Source: Aptenodytes patagonicus
Lineage: Eukaryota > Chordata > Aves > Sphenisciformes > Spheniscidae
Direction of reading: 5' to 3'
DNA: 64,000 nt
Assembly (NCBI RefSeq): GCF_965638725.1
Contig: NC_134950.1
Location: forward strand, 32,178,932 to 32,242,931
Positions 46,201-59,331 of this stretch are shown here, piece after piece. How positions within the stretch are numbered: position 1 is the first letter of the stretch; every line of letters begins with the position of its first letter. The translations under genes and the position numbers were made by a program. A model generated the notes under the pieces. It was not told the origin of the DNA, made no database searches, and worked only from the letters and a program-made list of their open reading frames with translations.

Positions 46201-48383
46201 TATTCACGGGTAAGATACTTCCTATTTTTTACATTTACTGATAGTGTTAATATTGTAAATATGATCATTTTTAGGAAGGATTGGTTGCATTACATTTGAC
46301 ACCTTAAATGTGAAATATGATTTCTGCAGAGAAACTCTAAGTGTGTTTAACTTTTTCAAGCGGGGACATATCTAAGAGAACCCTAACTATCAGTATTGAG
46401 AAGCGAAGCATGTTTGGTGTTGTAGGACTGAAAAATATTTTATTTGCTAGTTAAAAAAATTAAATACCATTTTGTGCCCTTCTTTTTTTTTCAGAAACAC
46501 ACAAGGAGTAAAACTGGATAAACAGAAGCTATATTACATTTCTTAGTTTCCGTTCCCTGTAGTAATGAAAATCGTTGGTTTTTAATATGTATCAGAAGAC
46601 AAAAGTAGATCTCCCTTTCCTCTTTCAACACCATACAATTTTTTTGAATTTGTCCAAGTAGTTGAAATTATCCATAAACTGCTCTTATTTTGGTTACATT
46701 CCCTGCTTCCTGTCCTCCAGATAAGCCAAAGCCTACATTTCCACAAACCATTTTACGTCTAAAGGTGGTTTCAGTAGACAGTTTTTTGTTACTCAACCCT
46801 ACTCATGTTTCTGATCTAAAAGGGGTTGTAGTTTTATGCTGAGATTCTCAGGATTCTTGTTTTGACACTTAACACGTAGATTTTTTTCTACTGTCAAAAA
46901 GTCTTCTGGTGTCATTAAAAAATATATGCTAAATTGTAAGCAGGGAATACATTTTGGGTTTGTTGTCAGTTCAACTTTGGTATTTTATTTGTAAACAGTA
47001 AATTGAGATTGGAGTTTATTTAAGTTGCTTCTTGCAGTAACTTAGCTGCTATCAGTTACAATTTGATGTACATTTTACTGATAATTTAAATAACTGCAAT
47101 TATTTGTACAAGTCACACTTATTAAGTGCAAAAGAAACTGGAATTTGTAGCACAAGGGTTTTGATGAAAGTTACCCAGACCAAATTTATGTTGCGTAATT
47201 TATTTTTTGTGATTACTGCTGTTAGGGGTTTTTGCAAGTCAGAGATGCTTACTGAGCATCACCAGAGAAGCTGAAGTAACTGTTTTTTCAATGCCGAGAA
47301 CAGTGTACACTCTACTTGAATTCTTGTATTCAAAAAGCAAAGTAGAATATCTGTTATTGTTTCATGGGTAGGTATCTTCCATAATATGTTTTAGGTTAAG
47401 AAGTTGTTCAAGATGTGTTTTTACTCTAAAACAAAATTGTTTAACAGAATTCATAAATGTAATTTCTGGAAATTTGCTATATTGGGAGAGCGCTTCAAGC
47501 CACTTAAAAAATTGGGAATGAAGTTTTGCTTCTTTGTTTCACTGCAGCATTCCATCACATTTTCTCTAGCTCATTTCACTTTGCGTATGATGCTTGTGTG
47601 TTCTCTGTGCAGTGTACACAGACATTGTGACTTTCTTCCAAACTGTTCTCAATTAAAAAACCAACTGTGTCTCCTTTAGGATCAGAGCTGTTGGTACAGC
47701 AGCTGTGAACATGTGCCTTGTGGCAACGGGTGGAGCTGATGCCTATTATGAAATGGGGATTCACTGCTGGGATATGGCAGGGGCTGGAATCATTATTACT
47801 GAAGCAGGTGGAGTACTGCTAGATGTATCAGGTAAATACACGGGCATGCATGATACTCTTTTGTCCTTTTAAATCGCTAATTGGGAGCAAAACATGGCTG
47901 AAATGAGAAGGCAAAGAGGTTTTTCAATCCTCTTTCCAAGTTACTACTACTGAACAGAGTTCCCATCCAGTTAATAGACAAAGAGAGAGTCAATTGTATG
48001 TTCTTAAGCTACAAGACAACCTTTACTCCCTTGGCTGAGCACCTGGAAGAGTGGGAAAAAAGACAGTAAACATACACTGAAGAGAATTTAAATGTAGCTC
48101 ATGAGAGATACCTGTTGTGTTAAATGCATTTTTATCCAGGGGCAAAACTTGGTCCTAAATAGTAATGTATCATTTACACTTGATTTTTTTCAGTGCTCAT
48201 TTTCTTATCAGCTTTTAATTTTCTCCAGATATAAGCTAGTTGTTTTGCTTGCTTTGATTTCTAGGTGGACCATTTGATTTGATGTCTCGAAGAATAATTG
48301 CAGCAAGTAGTCGAGCTATAGGAGAGAGAATAGCCAAAGCACTTCAAATAATTCCTCTGAAAAGGGATGATGCAACTAACTGA
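40190..48383 (+). CDS. IMPA1: Inositol monophosphatase 1, whole coding gene
   Basis: IMPA1 hydrolyses inositol monophosphates to free myo-inositol in the cytosol. It is Mg2+-dependent and lithium-sensitive, feeding phosphatidylinositol resynthesis. Eight coding exons join as 40190-40252, 41451-41584, 43604-43708, 45067-45112, 45253-45361, 46101-46209, 47680-47831 and 48265-48383: 278 aa plus stop; human has 277. Metal ligands keep human numbering: E70 in [11 protein letters not shown]90 and D93 in [12 protein letters not shown], and D220 in CWDMAGAG. The N terminus [20 protein letters not shown] is near-identical to mammals. The C-terminal tail (LKRDDATN) is a little different. The start is the first ATG, in exon 2, at AAAAGATGG. 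Confidence 0.97.
41451..41584 (+). CDS. IMPA1: IMPA1 exon 3
   Basis: Encodes residues 22-65 plus two bases of S66, including [20 protein letters not shown], which holds the flexible metal-site loop region. The acceptor is ttgttaacag and the donor CACAG|gtacgg. Confidence 0.96.
41585..43603 (+). other. IMPA1: IMPA1 intron 3
   Basis: A 2.0 kb intron with a long polypyrimidine stretch at about 42166-42222 and no exon or transposon that I recognise. Confidence 0.7.
42166..42222. repeat. Polypyrimidine tract (T runs then C runs)
   Basis: A nearly pure pyrimidine stretch moving from TTTTTTTT through CCCCTCCCCCCC to CTCCTCCCCC. It is a candidate triplex or unusual-structure site and a likely alignment hazard. 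Confidence 0.7.
43604..43708 (+). CDS. IMPA1: IMPA1 exon 4 (metal-binding core)
   Basis: Encodes residues 66-100 with [19 protein letters not shown] and [14 protein letters not shown], which contain E70, D90, D93 and the GTT. The acceptor is tgctactctag. The donor CACAG|gtccac is a weaker GT site. Confidence 0.96.
44774..44836. repeat. Tandem pair of about 36-bp units
   Basis: ATGACGGTCCCTAAGCTCG...AACAGGG is followed by ATGACAGTCCCTAAGCTG...AACAGGC with an internal deletion in the second copy. It is in IMPA1 intron 4. Confidence 0.8.
45067..45112 (+). CDS. IMPA1: IMPA1 exon 5
   Basis: A short 46-nt exon encoding [16 protein letters not shown]. The acceptor is tgttttgtag and the donor AAAAAG|gtatac. 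Confidence 0.95.
45253..45361 (+). CDS. IMPA1: IMPA1 exon 6
   Basis: Encodes residues 117-152 plus one base: [20 protein letters not shown] and [16 protein letters not shown]. The acceptor is tttcttgcag and the donor AAG|gtaagc. Confidence 0.96.
46101..46209 (+). CDS. IMPA1: IMPA1 exon 7
   Basis: Encodes residues 153-188 plus two bases, [20 protein letters not shown] through SIPIHG. The acceptor is tcttttccag and the donor CACGG|gtaaga. Confidence 0.96.
47680..47831 (+). CDS. IMPA1: IMPA1 exon 8
   Basis: Encodes residues 189-239 plus one base: [20 protein letters not shown], then the second phosphatase signature with D220 ([18 protein letters not shown]). The acceptor is tctcctttag and the donor TCAG|gtaaat. 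Confidence 0.97.
48265..48383 (+). CDS. IMPA1: IMPA1 exon 9 (terminal coding part)
   Basis: Encodes [20 protein letters not shown] and the C-terminal helix to DDATN, then TGA. The acceptor is tgatttctag. Confidence 0.96.
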
Positions 48384-48679
48384 ATACCAAAACTACACCT
48401 TAAATGTAATTATATAATGTTGTCTCATACTCCCATGTGGTAGGTATCCCTTGAACCTGATAAAAAGGTAGATAGAGGTAGTCTTTCAATACTGGTGTGA
48501 CTGCTAAGTAGTGTTTTGAGATTGGACCAACATTCTAAGTAAGCTTTTACTGTTAAGCATTTTATTTAACATCACAATTACATAAAGATCTATAAAAAGA
48601 AGCAAATATATACAGCTAATATTTTCAAGTTTTATGCTACACTGGAAGGCATAGCAAGAGACTCCTTGATGTATAGATA

Positions 48680-48685
48680 AATAAA
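48680..48685 (+). terminator. IMPA1: IMPA1 polyadenylation signal, proximal
   Basis: AATAAA about 300 bases after the stop, in GATAAATAAAAATC. Longer 3' UTR forms cannot be excluded. Confidence 0.55.
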
Positions 48686-48689
48686 AATC

Positions 48690-51280
48690 TCTAGTTCCGT
48701 AAGTGACAAAACAAATTTCACTGTCCTAACACCATGTCATCACATCTGATCCTGAACCCAAAAAGATGAAGGCATTACTGTTTATCCAGTCTTTCTCTAT
48801 CTTGTCTGTTGTTTTCTTCAGTGTCATCAGGGTATCCATTTCCTTACCTTGTTACAGTTTTTGCGGATGTAGTTCACACATTTCCAAACCTTTTATAGCT
48901 GCCTGTAGTTTTGGCTCTAATTTAAAGCCTTTATTACTTAGCTGTCATTGTTTTCGTAGTCATCGTTCTACCTTTCTTATGGTAGATAAACACAGTCTCT
49001 TCTTTAGCCTCTTATGTGGCCAGTACACTTGCAAATTCATTACAGTTGCAAAAATAATAGTTACTGTGCCGGAAAATACGTGCGTCTCCCAGAAAGAAGT
49101 TCTGAGGACACCTTCTGTCACCAAATGGACTTACTCTAAATTAAGATGAAGTATGGTTTGCATTTGATCATTGGAAACGACTGATAATAGGTCCTCTACC
49201 TTATTCTTGGCAGTTATAATTCCTGTTAATTTTGCTTGGGTTTCTCCATGGATGAGTGTGTTTCAAAGTCTAAGGAATCATTAAAATCCAAGAGAGTTTT
49301 CAGTAACTCAGCTGGCAAAAAAATAAGCCCATAGACCAGATTTTTTACATCATTTTCTGAGAATTATGAAAGCAGTGACCAACCAGGATGAGGTTTCCAT
49401 TGTGTTCTAGAGCATACAGGCACAAAAGAAGATACATGTCTAAACCTAAAGGGTTTATAAATCTTAAGAAATATTAGTAATTTCATTCTTGGTGTCAATT
49501 GTTCTAAACTTCAAAAACTGTACTAGTTCTTTGAATTTTTGTATTTAAGATTGTTAAAAGTATCAGTGTACTGTTAAAATAATTAATGTACTTTAAAAAA
49601 AAGATTTAACTTAGATCAGTTTTTAGTCTGATTTTTCCGTGTCTAAAGTTTCCTAAAGAAAGTTGTCTCATTGGTGGTGTTCCAGTCAAGGCACAGCAAT
49701 GCTTTGGAAAACCTGACTTTTTGTACTGCTGTCTGACTATTTTTATTTTGGAAAACGGTGTTCTCTGTCTTGAAGTTTCAACAGATCTCTTATTATAAAT
49801 TTCAGTCTTTTATATCAGTTGATTTTTGCAGATTTTGCAGAAATATTTAATTTGAAGTTATATCTAATGCCAGATGATTAACGTTAATGAGATCAGCCAG
49901 CTATTTAAAGGTCTTGTCAAAAAGCCAGACTTATATTAATTTTACTTTTTAAATTCCCATTGACAAGGATAGAAACTTCTTGAGCATTTCACTGTAACTT
50001 TATTGCTGTAAATTATGTGGAATCATCATTATTTCTTGAGAAGTATGTCTACTGTACCATTTCTGTGGCTTTTGTTTAACAAATTCTGCATAACTTTTTA
50101 TAAACTGATTTATTTGTGAAATGGAGACATGTCTAAAAAATACTTGGGAGAACACGTTCGAAATAAATATGCTTTAGCAGCATCAGCTTCAGATGTGCTT
50201 CCTGTCTTAACATTCATCAGAGTGCAATGCTGGGTCCCAACAAGCTGGATTTGTGGGCTTCAAACTTTCTCCGAGTTGAACACTTTCTCTTCTTGGCCTC
50301 TGACGTACACAGATGATAAACTGTTGTGCCTTTAGATAAGTGGGATTATGTATACACCTGCAGTAGGTTTTTAGAGTGAATTTTTAGACGGATCGTGGTG
50401 CATTAATCAGCTCCAACCTCAGAGCTCAAACTTTACGGATTATCTTGCCTGTGATTTGTTTTGGAGGCCCATCAGCTGGTTGAAGCATGTAGCTTTCTCA
50501 CTGTTTGCTTTCCTAATAATGCTCTTTGAGGAAAAAATTATATGAATTTCCCATCTTGGACCTCTCACTCTATTTGTGTTGGAGACCAGCCTAATTTTTT
50601 TTTTTTACTCTGTAAATGGCAGCTTTTATCAATTGCCTGCTTTCTTTTTAATTTCAGTCTCCCTTTCAGGGGGATCAGAAATCCCTGTTGTTTGCTACTT
50701 TGCTAAGCGTTATCTTCTCAGATGACTCTTCATCTAATATGTGGTCACTTCTTTCATCATGTGAAAGGACACCAAAATGTAATTATTAAGTTTAAAGGCA
50801 TTTTCTTTTTGGTTCTGTGCTAGCCTGCAATTTTGGCAAATTTTTGTAGTGTTTTTTGTAGTAAACCAGAGAAGTCATGATTGCTGTGTAATCAAAATGC
50901 TTTTGAGAGATTATATATGAGAGGTAGTCCCTGAATGTTCAAAACAATAGAATACCTGGTTTTGTTGCTTTGAAAGATGGAGTGATGGAGATAATAATCT
51001 TAGATTTTTTTTTTTTTTTAATAATTTAAGATACATTTACACAAGATAGCTTTTGCTGGGCAATGAGACAATGGGAAAGGAAAACCAGTTACCACAGATT
51101 GAACAGATAGACTGTCAAATTAAGATCATGAATGTTCCTCATGAAGACATCAACAGTCCAGTATACAGGAAGCTTTCTTACATAGCTTTTCAGTGAACAA
51201 CTCATTACTTCAGCTGGCAAATTCTACTATGGTTTGAATCTCCACTCTGAGTGAAGAACGCTCAAAACTTACAGGTGCAA
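48690..51280. other. Region downstream of IMPA1, no gene recognised
   Basis: AT-rich sequence with T-runs (for example near 51007-51019). The first part may be an extended IMPA1 3' UTR. Confidence 0.5.
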
Positions 51281-51284
51281 GAAG

Positions 51285-53900
51285 GAGAAGATCAGGTGGA
51301 CAGATTTGGCAACTGGAGCAAGTGAAAAGTTCCAAGAAATACGACTGGAAATTAAAGGAACATATGGGCAAATTTAACGAGTCCCTTCACCTTTACTTTG
51401 AGAATTTGACTGAATGGTCAACATCATCACTGTAGTTGCTACAGAGCCTACTGCTATTCTTAACAAAGGTCTTCAGAGTAGGGGTACTGATTTTTAGCCC
51501 GAGACTAAAACAATCAGTACTACAAAATAGGCAATACTGATTTTTAGCACTGATATGTATGAAAAAGGGGAGGTAGCCTTAGTCTACCATCCTGGCTATC
51601 ATCCCTGTTCACTAGTCCTCTCCATTTGTTGATTTGCTGATAGTTTGTGATTGTTTTCTATGACAACCTGCAAAGCTTTGCTCCTCCTTCAAAGCAGCGT
51701 GTTCCAGTAGATTCAATCCTTCAGAACTTTTCCCAGCATGAAATATTGCCAAAGACAAAGTCATAAAAGGCTTTAGGCTCTCGTCCAGCCCTGTTAAGCA
51801 GCCCTGCAGAAAATGCCTCCCCTTGCCCCCCCAATGAAATATGGACTATTCCTCATATCTGTGACACAAAGCTATAGTTTTAATTCTGCAGTCTAATGCC
51901 TAGGTGTGAACTAGACATCCTGACTAGATAGAAAATGTCAACCTGTGACCTCAGTGTGAAGCAATCTAAATAAGGGAGATCTCTTTCTTTTCCTGAGCTT
52001 CTTCCCATCCTCTCAAAACCAGCTGCTAATTCGGCTCTATTCGCTACCTGTGAGTGAAGTAATTGCTTCACAAGTCTGATCCTGTCGCTAAAGTGCTGAC
52101 AGGCAACTTTCCAACAGCACACTGGTTTTGGATCTACAGCAGTTGGCATGGCTTCCTTTGTTTGCACAAACTCTAGACAACAGAAGGATGTTGTCAGTGA
52201 TGTGACACCTCAAGAGTCTCTGCCGGAGCCAGTCAGCCAGATCTCCCGGACAGCATAATCCATTCAATCTCTGGATTACGGCTTGTCCTGCAGCAAAAGT
52301 GACAGTGAATGTAGTCTGTCACATCATTCTTCAGTTTGTACAATCTTCACACAAAGATCTGTGGCTTCCCAAAGATCAGGAGCTTCTGAAATGTCCTCTG
52401 TGCCCACTATCCGCTGTCTGCCTGCTCTAACAACAGGGCAAGCAAAATCTGCCACACTTCAAAGCTATATGCAACATCCGGAACAAACTGGAGGAGTGCT
52501 CAGCTGAGAGCACATTATGCCACTGTATTAAAGAGCTACACACTCTGGCCTGTTTGAGGAGAATGGATTAGATCTCCCACAGTAGAGCAGAAATAATTTC
52601 CTAGCACAATTCAAGCTAGTAAGATGCTAAAAATAATGGTGTATGTGCATCCTGTTCCAGAAGCTTATAGCCTACACTGATGACTGCTACATTAGCTTGA
52701 GTTTATACATTGTGTGTCATACTTACACTTGGTTTGCACAGTTGCAATATGAGTTTTACACCGAGATGATTCTCTCTACACCAATGTTGCTTTAGTTAGG
52801 AATCAGGCCTTCTGTACACCCATTTAAGCGAAAGGAAAAGAAGCCCAAAATGCAACAGCAACTACTGTACCACAGCAGTAGTGAAGAAAAGCCTCCCCCC
52901 TTTTTATGCAGTGGAAGATCAAAGTTTATGTTGTGATAATGTCTGTCCTTAGCTCAGTAGAGACCACACTTAAAACCATGTAAAGCAGTTAATTCAGCAG
53001 GAGCGATGCTACGTCAAATACTTGAGAACTAATTTCATAGGAACTCTTCATCAACTTGCTGTGTTATGTCTTCCTCCTCTGCTGTCCCTTGGAGAGGTGG
53101 TTCTGTGCTATTTATTCTGCCTGCATATACAGGCGGAGTTCAGTCTCAGGGAAGGTTCACGCAGACTCAAAATAAGCCGTGTACCTCATCGTGTCTGACA
53201 AAACACTAGATGGCAGCCGGAGCCAGGAAAACACCAGAAGGCCCAGGGTTCCTTTTTTATCGATAAGATTCTCTTTTCCACTCCTCCCTCCCACCCTCCT
53301 TCTGCTCTCTGTAATTATTGTTGGATACAACTAAGAGCATATCTGAGAATTATTCAAAAGAATTATACCACGGATTTTTGAGGACTTGCGCTCTGTTTCA
53401 TGACTTGACAAGAAATTTGAAACAGGACTGGTGTCAGCAGTATTAACATTCCCTCCTTTTCAATGTAAGTATATTGAAGATTGTGGTATCACAAGAACAT
53501 AAATCTGAATTCTAAAATAAGATAAAAGCCGTACAAATGATCAGATTATACTGCATATAAGGCTGTAGTAATTTCCCCTAGATTTTTGCTGTCATAAATT
53601 AGGACATGGCTTTTAGAAGCCTTTTTTAAAACCTACCAGATAATCTGGGCAAGCATGCATCAATCTGTATGCAGATACAACAGCCCTGGGATCACAAACC
53701 CAGACACAAATGAGCAGTTCTTTATGACCTTCGAGATACAACTGTTTTATTTTCCAAAGGGAACGCAAGCCCAGTAGCAACTATTTTACCTCCAAATGTG
53801 TTGTGATGATGTAAAGGAGCTTTACCAGCTGTGTCCTCATTGTCGCTATATAGTGTATCAAGACTGTATTTTTCAGAACCTGTTCAAGCGTGGATAGGTA
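51285..53900. other. Coding-like islands of uncertain nature
   Basis: Short open stretches with protein-like composition occur here on both strands. Plus-strand examples are about 51285-51438 (ending FNESLHLYFENLTEW...) and 53778-53897 (MCCDDVKELYQLCPHCRY...). Minus-strand examples are about 52430-52330 (IVGTEDISEAPDLWEATDLC...) and 52175-52050 (WKVACQHFSDRIRLVKQLL), the latter flanked by a good acceptor and donor. No single frame links them, stops interrupt, and I recognise no family. They may be a decayed gene, an old mobile element or chance. Confidence 0.25.
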
Positions 53901-56900
53901 ACTCATCCCCTTATTTCATTATTTCACAGATCTACGTGCTGCATCCTATAAAAAGTTTCTCTGTATTTGTGACGTTGCCCAGGAAGGTAGTGGCCTAGCG
54001 ATTAAGTGCCAATGCGTTACTGACTAAAGGTTGGCTATTTATGTCAACGTGGCTAGTTAAGGATTGCCTCAACAGTGTTCTCGGGAAAAGACTTTCCTGC
54101 CCTCCCTGTAACACATCTGGAGATGCCCTGCTAGACCACGCCATCCAGAACATGCCCAGCGTTAGCACGCTGCCAAGCACACCTGCACAGACTATTGGGC
54201 AGGCCCCAAGGCACCCTGCTTCCTAATAGTGAATAGCAAAAGGAGAGAGATGTCCCGGAGTGTCTGCAATGCGCGTTCAGTACAGGTCGGGGTGACTTAA
54301 AATGGGCAAGTTACTCTAGTGCGGGATCAGCATGATATAACTCTGCTGTGACTCCAAATGCTATTTCTGGCAGTGGGGACCTTGGCTGAGGACAAATAGC
54401 TGCAGGAAGAGAGCCCCAGCTGAGGGGATGTGTCTACCTGGGGAATGCATGGGGTGTGTGATCTGGGGGAAGGCAGGAGAGGGGCTGGCCAGTGAAGGCC
54501 CACAGCAGCAGGTAGCTGCAAAAAGGACAGGAGGTCCTAGTCTGGGACCAGCTTATATTAGTACCTGCAGGGAATTTTTCTAGTTTTAGAAAGGTCATTC
54601 TTTTCCAGCTCTCACGATGAGCAGGCAGGGTGACATCTATATAGATTTCTATATAGCCATAAAGAAAGCCTCTGTAAAGATTTTCAATTTTCTATAGCTT
54701 TTCCAGAATAAAAAAAAGTTAATTCAGGTCTATGAGTTCATCAGGATGACTTCATGTATTATTAATGGCAGAAACCTCCACATTACTGGATGTTTGCATT
54801 GGCCTCGTGTAGGCAAACAGCTAAAAAATACTTATTATTTTCACCTCACTACTGAAAGCTAAAAATAATAAAACCTCCTTTTATTTCTGCTTTATTATAC
54901 TTGAAATTGTGACTGCAGTTCTGAACAGTCCTCCAGCAAAACACATTTAAAAGAGAATAATGGTTAATGGTATTAGAAATTCCTGTTTCAATATTTAGTG
55001 AGGTGTAATTAGCAATGTATTAGCTGTGTAAAAGTAAATTGTATCCCACTTCATCTGTGCACCTTGTTTGGTTCACTGTGTTGAAATGGAATTCATAATG
55101 ATAAACTGTCATAGCAGGGGGAGGTTAAAAGCTTTACTTCTAGCTTACTAGGCACTTAGACCTTAATAGCAGTTTCCACTGAAAGGAAGTGCAAACCCAG
55201 ACATAATGATTCCCGTCAACAGTCATTTGTGTATCTGACACTGAAAAACACTGCTATTCAGTTAACCGAATCAATTAAGAGAGAAAATAAGTTTTCCACT
55301 AGTGCACACTCCTGTTCAGTTAATTTCTCCCTTCTTTTATTTAAACATCGTGGAAAATGAGTAACTAGTAGACTCTATCAGAAGTATTTCTTTCTGCCGC
55401 TTGTGTACGTGCCAACTGCTAACACTAAAACTTGAAATTTTAGGAAATGCCAGCCCAACTCTATACTCAAGTTAGTCCCTCCAGTTCATCAGGCTCTGTT
55501 ACTAGTAGTTATGTCTTCTTCTTCCTGAAGCTTTCATTGCAATCTTCAATGCACCTCAGCTGAAGTCATGCTGATTATGTCCCCTTGTGAATCCAGAATA
55601 GAGTCAATTGCCTAGTCTTCCCATGCGATAAACATGGAGAACTAGGGACTCCTCAAAACAGAGCACTCTTCAGCTGGAAGTTCTTAAAGTTATCAGTAGG
55701 TAAAGCATGGCAATGTGTCTTGAATCCTATTCCTAGCAGAAATTTAAAACCAGACCTCAAAAAAGGATGTAGTGGAGACAAAAGTCTCCAATGAAATGAA
55801 ATTCACTGAGCGTTGTTAAATATAAATCATATCTGGCTGAGGAAGTTCTTGAGCTGACAGCGGCTGATAGCTAGGAGTGTACAGGGTGGTTTTGGGTTTG
55901 GGTTTTTTTTGTGGTTCTCCTGTTCTTGTTGTGGTACTGGAGCAGAAACTGCTTTTTTGCATGGTCAGAGACAAAGGTGCCTACCTCGTGCAGGAGGTAG
56001 AGTGCGCTCACAGCTCACAGGAGTCCACATTTAGTTCCTTCTCTGCTTGAGGAGACTCAGACCTCCATTCTCAGAAAGTCTTCTAACTACCAAAGAAAAA
56101 TTTGAGGTTCATTGGATTAGAGAGCAAGCAAGCAAGACTGTAGGGGTGTAGTTTGCTGGTTAGGCTGCACACCTGCACATGAAATGGAGAGTCTTTGGTT
56201 CCAGTTCCTAGCCCAAGAACTGTTGGACTAGGAAGAAATTTTTGAAAGAATTTTGAAAGAATTACAGACAAAATGCACGAGCAATGGGAAAGCAGAGAGA
56301 GAAATCGCAGCCTCTTTCCCTCTTTCAGTAAGAGCCCTCTTCACTGGAGTGCTGATTTCTTTAGGCTAGGATACCCTCCGCTCTTCCCCTTCAGAGTGAC
56401 ACAGCTTCAATAATTGCAAAAAAAGACCATAGAAGTACAGCCTGGGTTTTAAAGTCCAAAAGAAGGTGATGGCCACAACCACATTTTCTGTACAGTCTGG
56501 TCCTGGTGCCGCCTAGCAAACATGCTGGGAGGACTTCTGGACAGAGTCCCTCAAGAGGCTTAGTCTGATTTTTGGTCTCAAGTAGGTAAAATATTTGCCA
56601 AATTGGGTTGTCCAAGTTGTTCAGCACTGGCAGTACTAGGCCATTCTGGGTATTTGCAGAGTTGCACGCTCTGGGCACCTGGGGAATTCTCAAGACAAGT
56701 AATGCAGCAGTAAGAGAGATTAGGTGCCTTCAGTGGGAACTACATCTGTGGGGTAATGAATGTGGAGACCTACGCACCTACATTTCACCGTGCTTCAGAT
56801 GCTTCAGCACCTTCTCTGTCCGTGGCTGTCGCTGCTGGGTGTCCGGTAGCAGCAGGGGGGCTCCGATCCCGGGTTTGAATAGGGGCCAACCACACTCAGT

Positions 56901-59330
56901 TGGTACCTCCTTGGTGTCACACTGTCATCTTCACTCCTAGAAAACAGATGCTACGGGAAAGTTCAGTAATTATATTGTTCCTGAGAAATGGGAAGGCACG
57001 ACAGATTTCCTTCCTTCCACTTACAGGGAAAAGAAAATACAATATACAGAACAAATACACAGTACAAAAGCCGACATTTCCCAGTCACTGGGATGCAAGT
57101 AATGCAAGATACTGACTTGTTATAGAGGGTTAGTATAACCTTGGCAGTTGCGTGGAGATGTTTGAGGGGTTTTTTTTCCTCCTATTTCTCCATTCTCCTG
57201 TGGTTACCTGTTCACTGAGAATTAGAAAGAAACCATTTCTGGAATAATCCTGACTTAATGGGAGATTTCGCATTCACTTCAGAAGCACAGGATCAGATCC
57301 ACAGTCTGATCCGGCAATGACATTTGTACATATTTAACGGAAGAACGTACTCCCCGATTACAGTGAGATAGTTCAACTGCTTGAGCATGCACATGTGCAT
57401 TTAACAGACTATCCGTATGAAATCTGTCAGATTTTTCTTATTTAGCTTGTATTCTGTGGTAACAAGTCTGAGTGAATACCTGGAAAATGAAATGAACACT
57501 AAAACCAGCTACTTCCAACTTCACATGCGGCTCTGCTCCAGAAGGGTCTGTACCCATGTGGAGCCTTGCGGTTCTGATGTAATCCAGAACGAAGCTTTTA
57601 GAGAGCGCTCTCTGGAAAAGAGACATTTGCATCTATTAAAAGGGTAATTTTATTTTAGCACAACAGCTAGGAAAAAAAGTCATCGGTCAGTATTTCCACA
57701 AATATTTAAAACTGTTATATTGACTTAATCTTCACAAGAAAAGGCACCATCTGCATAGAAGATGGTACAGAAGATAAGAAAGCAGGAAAGACTCAGTTAT
57801 GGTTTTAACCTATAAAGAGACTAATGATTTTCTAAAGGTGGCATCAGTTACAATAAAAAACTCCCAAATCAAATTACAGCTGTTGAGATAACGTAAGCAC
57901 CAAATAAAATAAGTGAGATTTGCAAATACATTAATGATATTGTTTGGATTATGGAGGCAAGACTCAAAGACTAGATAATACTGTGGGCAGATTAATAATA
58001 GTCTTTCTTGCAGCCTAAGTTGTCTTGCAGAGGAAATTTTGTTGTATCAATGACATTTCAAATTTTCTGCTGTATTCATCTTTACCTGAGCATACTTGTT
58101 AAAGATTTGTTTCATTTGAAGGCTTTTTTTCCCCCCACTTGCTTCATAACTTCCAAGATATGCAAGATGACATGCGGAGGCAGTGTCTCGGTTGTGTGAC
58201 TCTTCCATTAATTACAGTCTGTGAAAATTTGTCCCTAGCATTTCCAAATGCCGTACAGTAACTGTAAATCCACTCCCACCCTGCATCTTGTAATGTCTTC
58301 TGTCAACGACTTCAGAGACAACACGAACTTAATGAACTCAGACTGAAATACCACTAAAGACAGGATGCATTTATTTTTGAAAAGGGCATGTAAAGGAGAG
58401 CTGTCTTATGGTGGCAGGGATCTTGCAAGCTAGTGGTAGAGAGGACATTTTGCAATAGCTTTCCACTAGAGGGAAGATGTTTGGGTAAACTGAAACTTCA
58501 TGCAACAGAGTGTGCTTGGTTTGGTTTCATTTCGGCTCTTAGTTCACTGGCTTTTTAAAGCAGACACATTCACAGCAGGTACATAGGTGGGCCTGAAGAG
58601 ACATACAGCAGGTACTTTGTCATATTAAACCAGATTGTAGTTGATGCAATTTTAGCTAATTAGGTGACTGAATGTAGGGGAGGAAACCTAGAAGGGCAAG
58701 GTAGTTCTACGTGTAACTCCATTGACTTCATGCTGGAACTGTAAGTCATGTACTCATGAGACATGGAAATGACTCCTGGTAGCATCATGAGAAAATGTTA
58801 TGTTACTCTGCCAAAATCCATGTACGTCTATATTATACATATATATTACCTAGCCAATGTCCACATACATCAAAACAAAAATGGTTTGGAGAAGCTAAAA
58901 TTTACGTATAAATTCATGTATGATGAAGTTTAAATTTTTAAACTTTAACTTGGTAAATACTAAGTTAACTTGTACCCACCAATTTGCTTTTTTCTCGGCT
59001 AGGCTATAGGAGACCTGGTCCTGGTACCAAATATTTTCTGCTCAGCACCACCTAAATGCTTTACGTTGCTGAGCCTCCACTTTTAGCAGTCACCACCCAA
59101 CACCATGTCGGAGAGGAGCAGGCAGCACTGGTGAACAGTCCCTTTGTCCTCAGCTTCTGGGGAACACGCATTCAGATCACTGGCTGCTTCTTCAGCTGCA
59201 GCTGGCCTTGTGAGTAGCTGCGTGCTCAGCAGCCCGATCCTGCAACGCCGTAGAGAGCAGTCTAGTCTCACTTGTATTCCCAATAGCGTCATGGAGCACG
59301 CTTAGGGAAACTAAGCACATGCCTGGGAAT
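53901..59330. other. Gene-poor intergenic DNA
   Basis: No exon, RNA gene or young transposon recognised apart from a possible MIR remnant near 56125-56230. No exon of the FABP cluster, which follows IMPA1 in human, was seen. Confidence 0.5.
56125..56230 (+). mobile_element. Possible MIR-family head remnant
   Basis: TGGTTAGGCTGCACACCTG...GGAGAGTCTTTGGTTCCAGTTCCTAG resembles the tRNA-derived start of MIR-type SINEs. It is heavily diverged. Confidence 0.35.
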
Positions 59331-59331
59331 A

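Noticed and set aside
51880-52167. 95-codon minus frame as a complete gene
   Set aside because: No upstream or downstream partner exon in frame could be shown. Kept only as part of the uncertain coding-like region.
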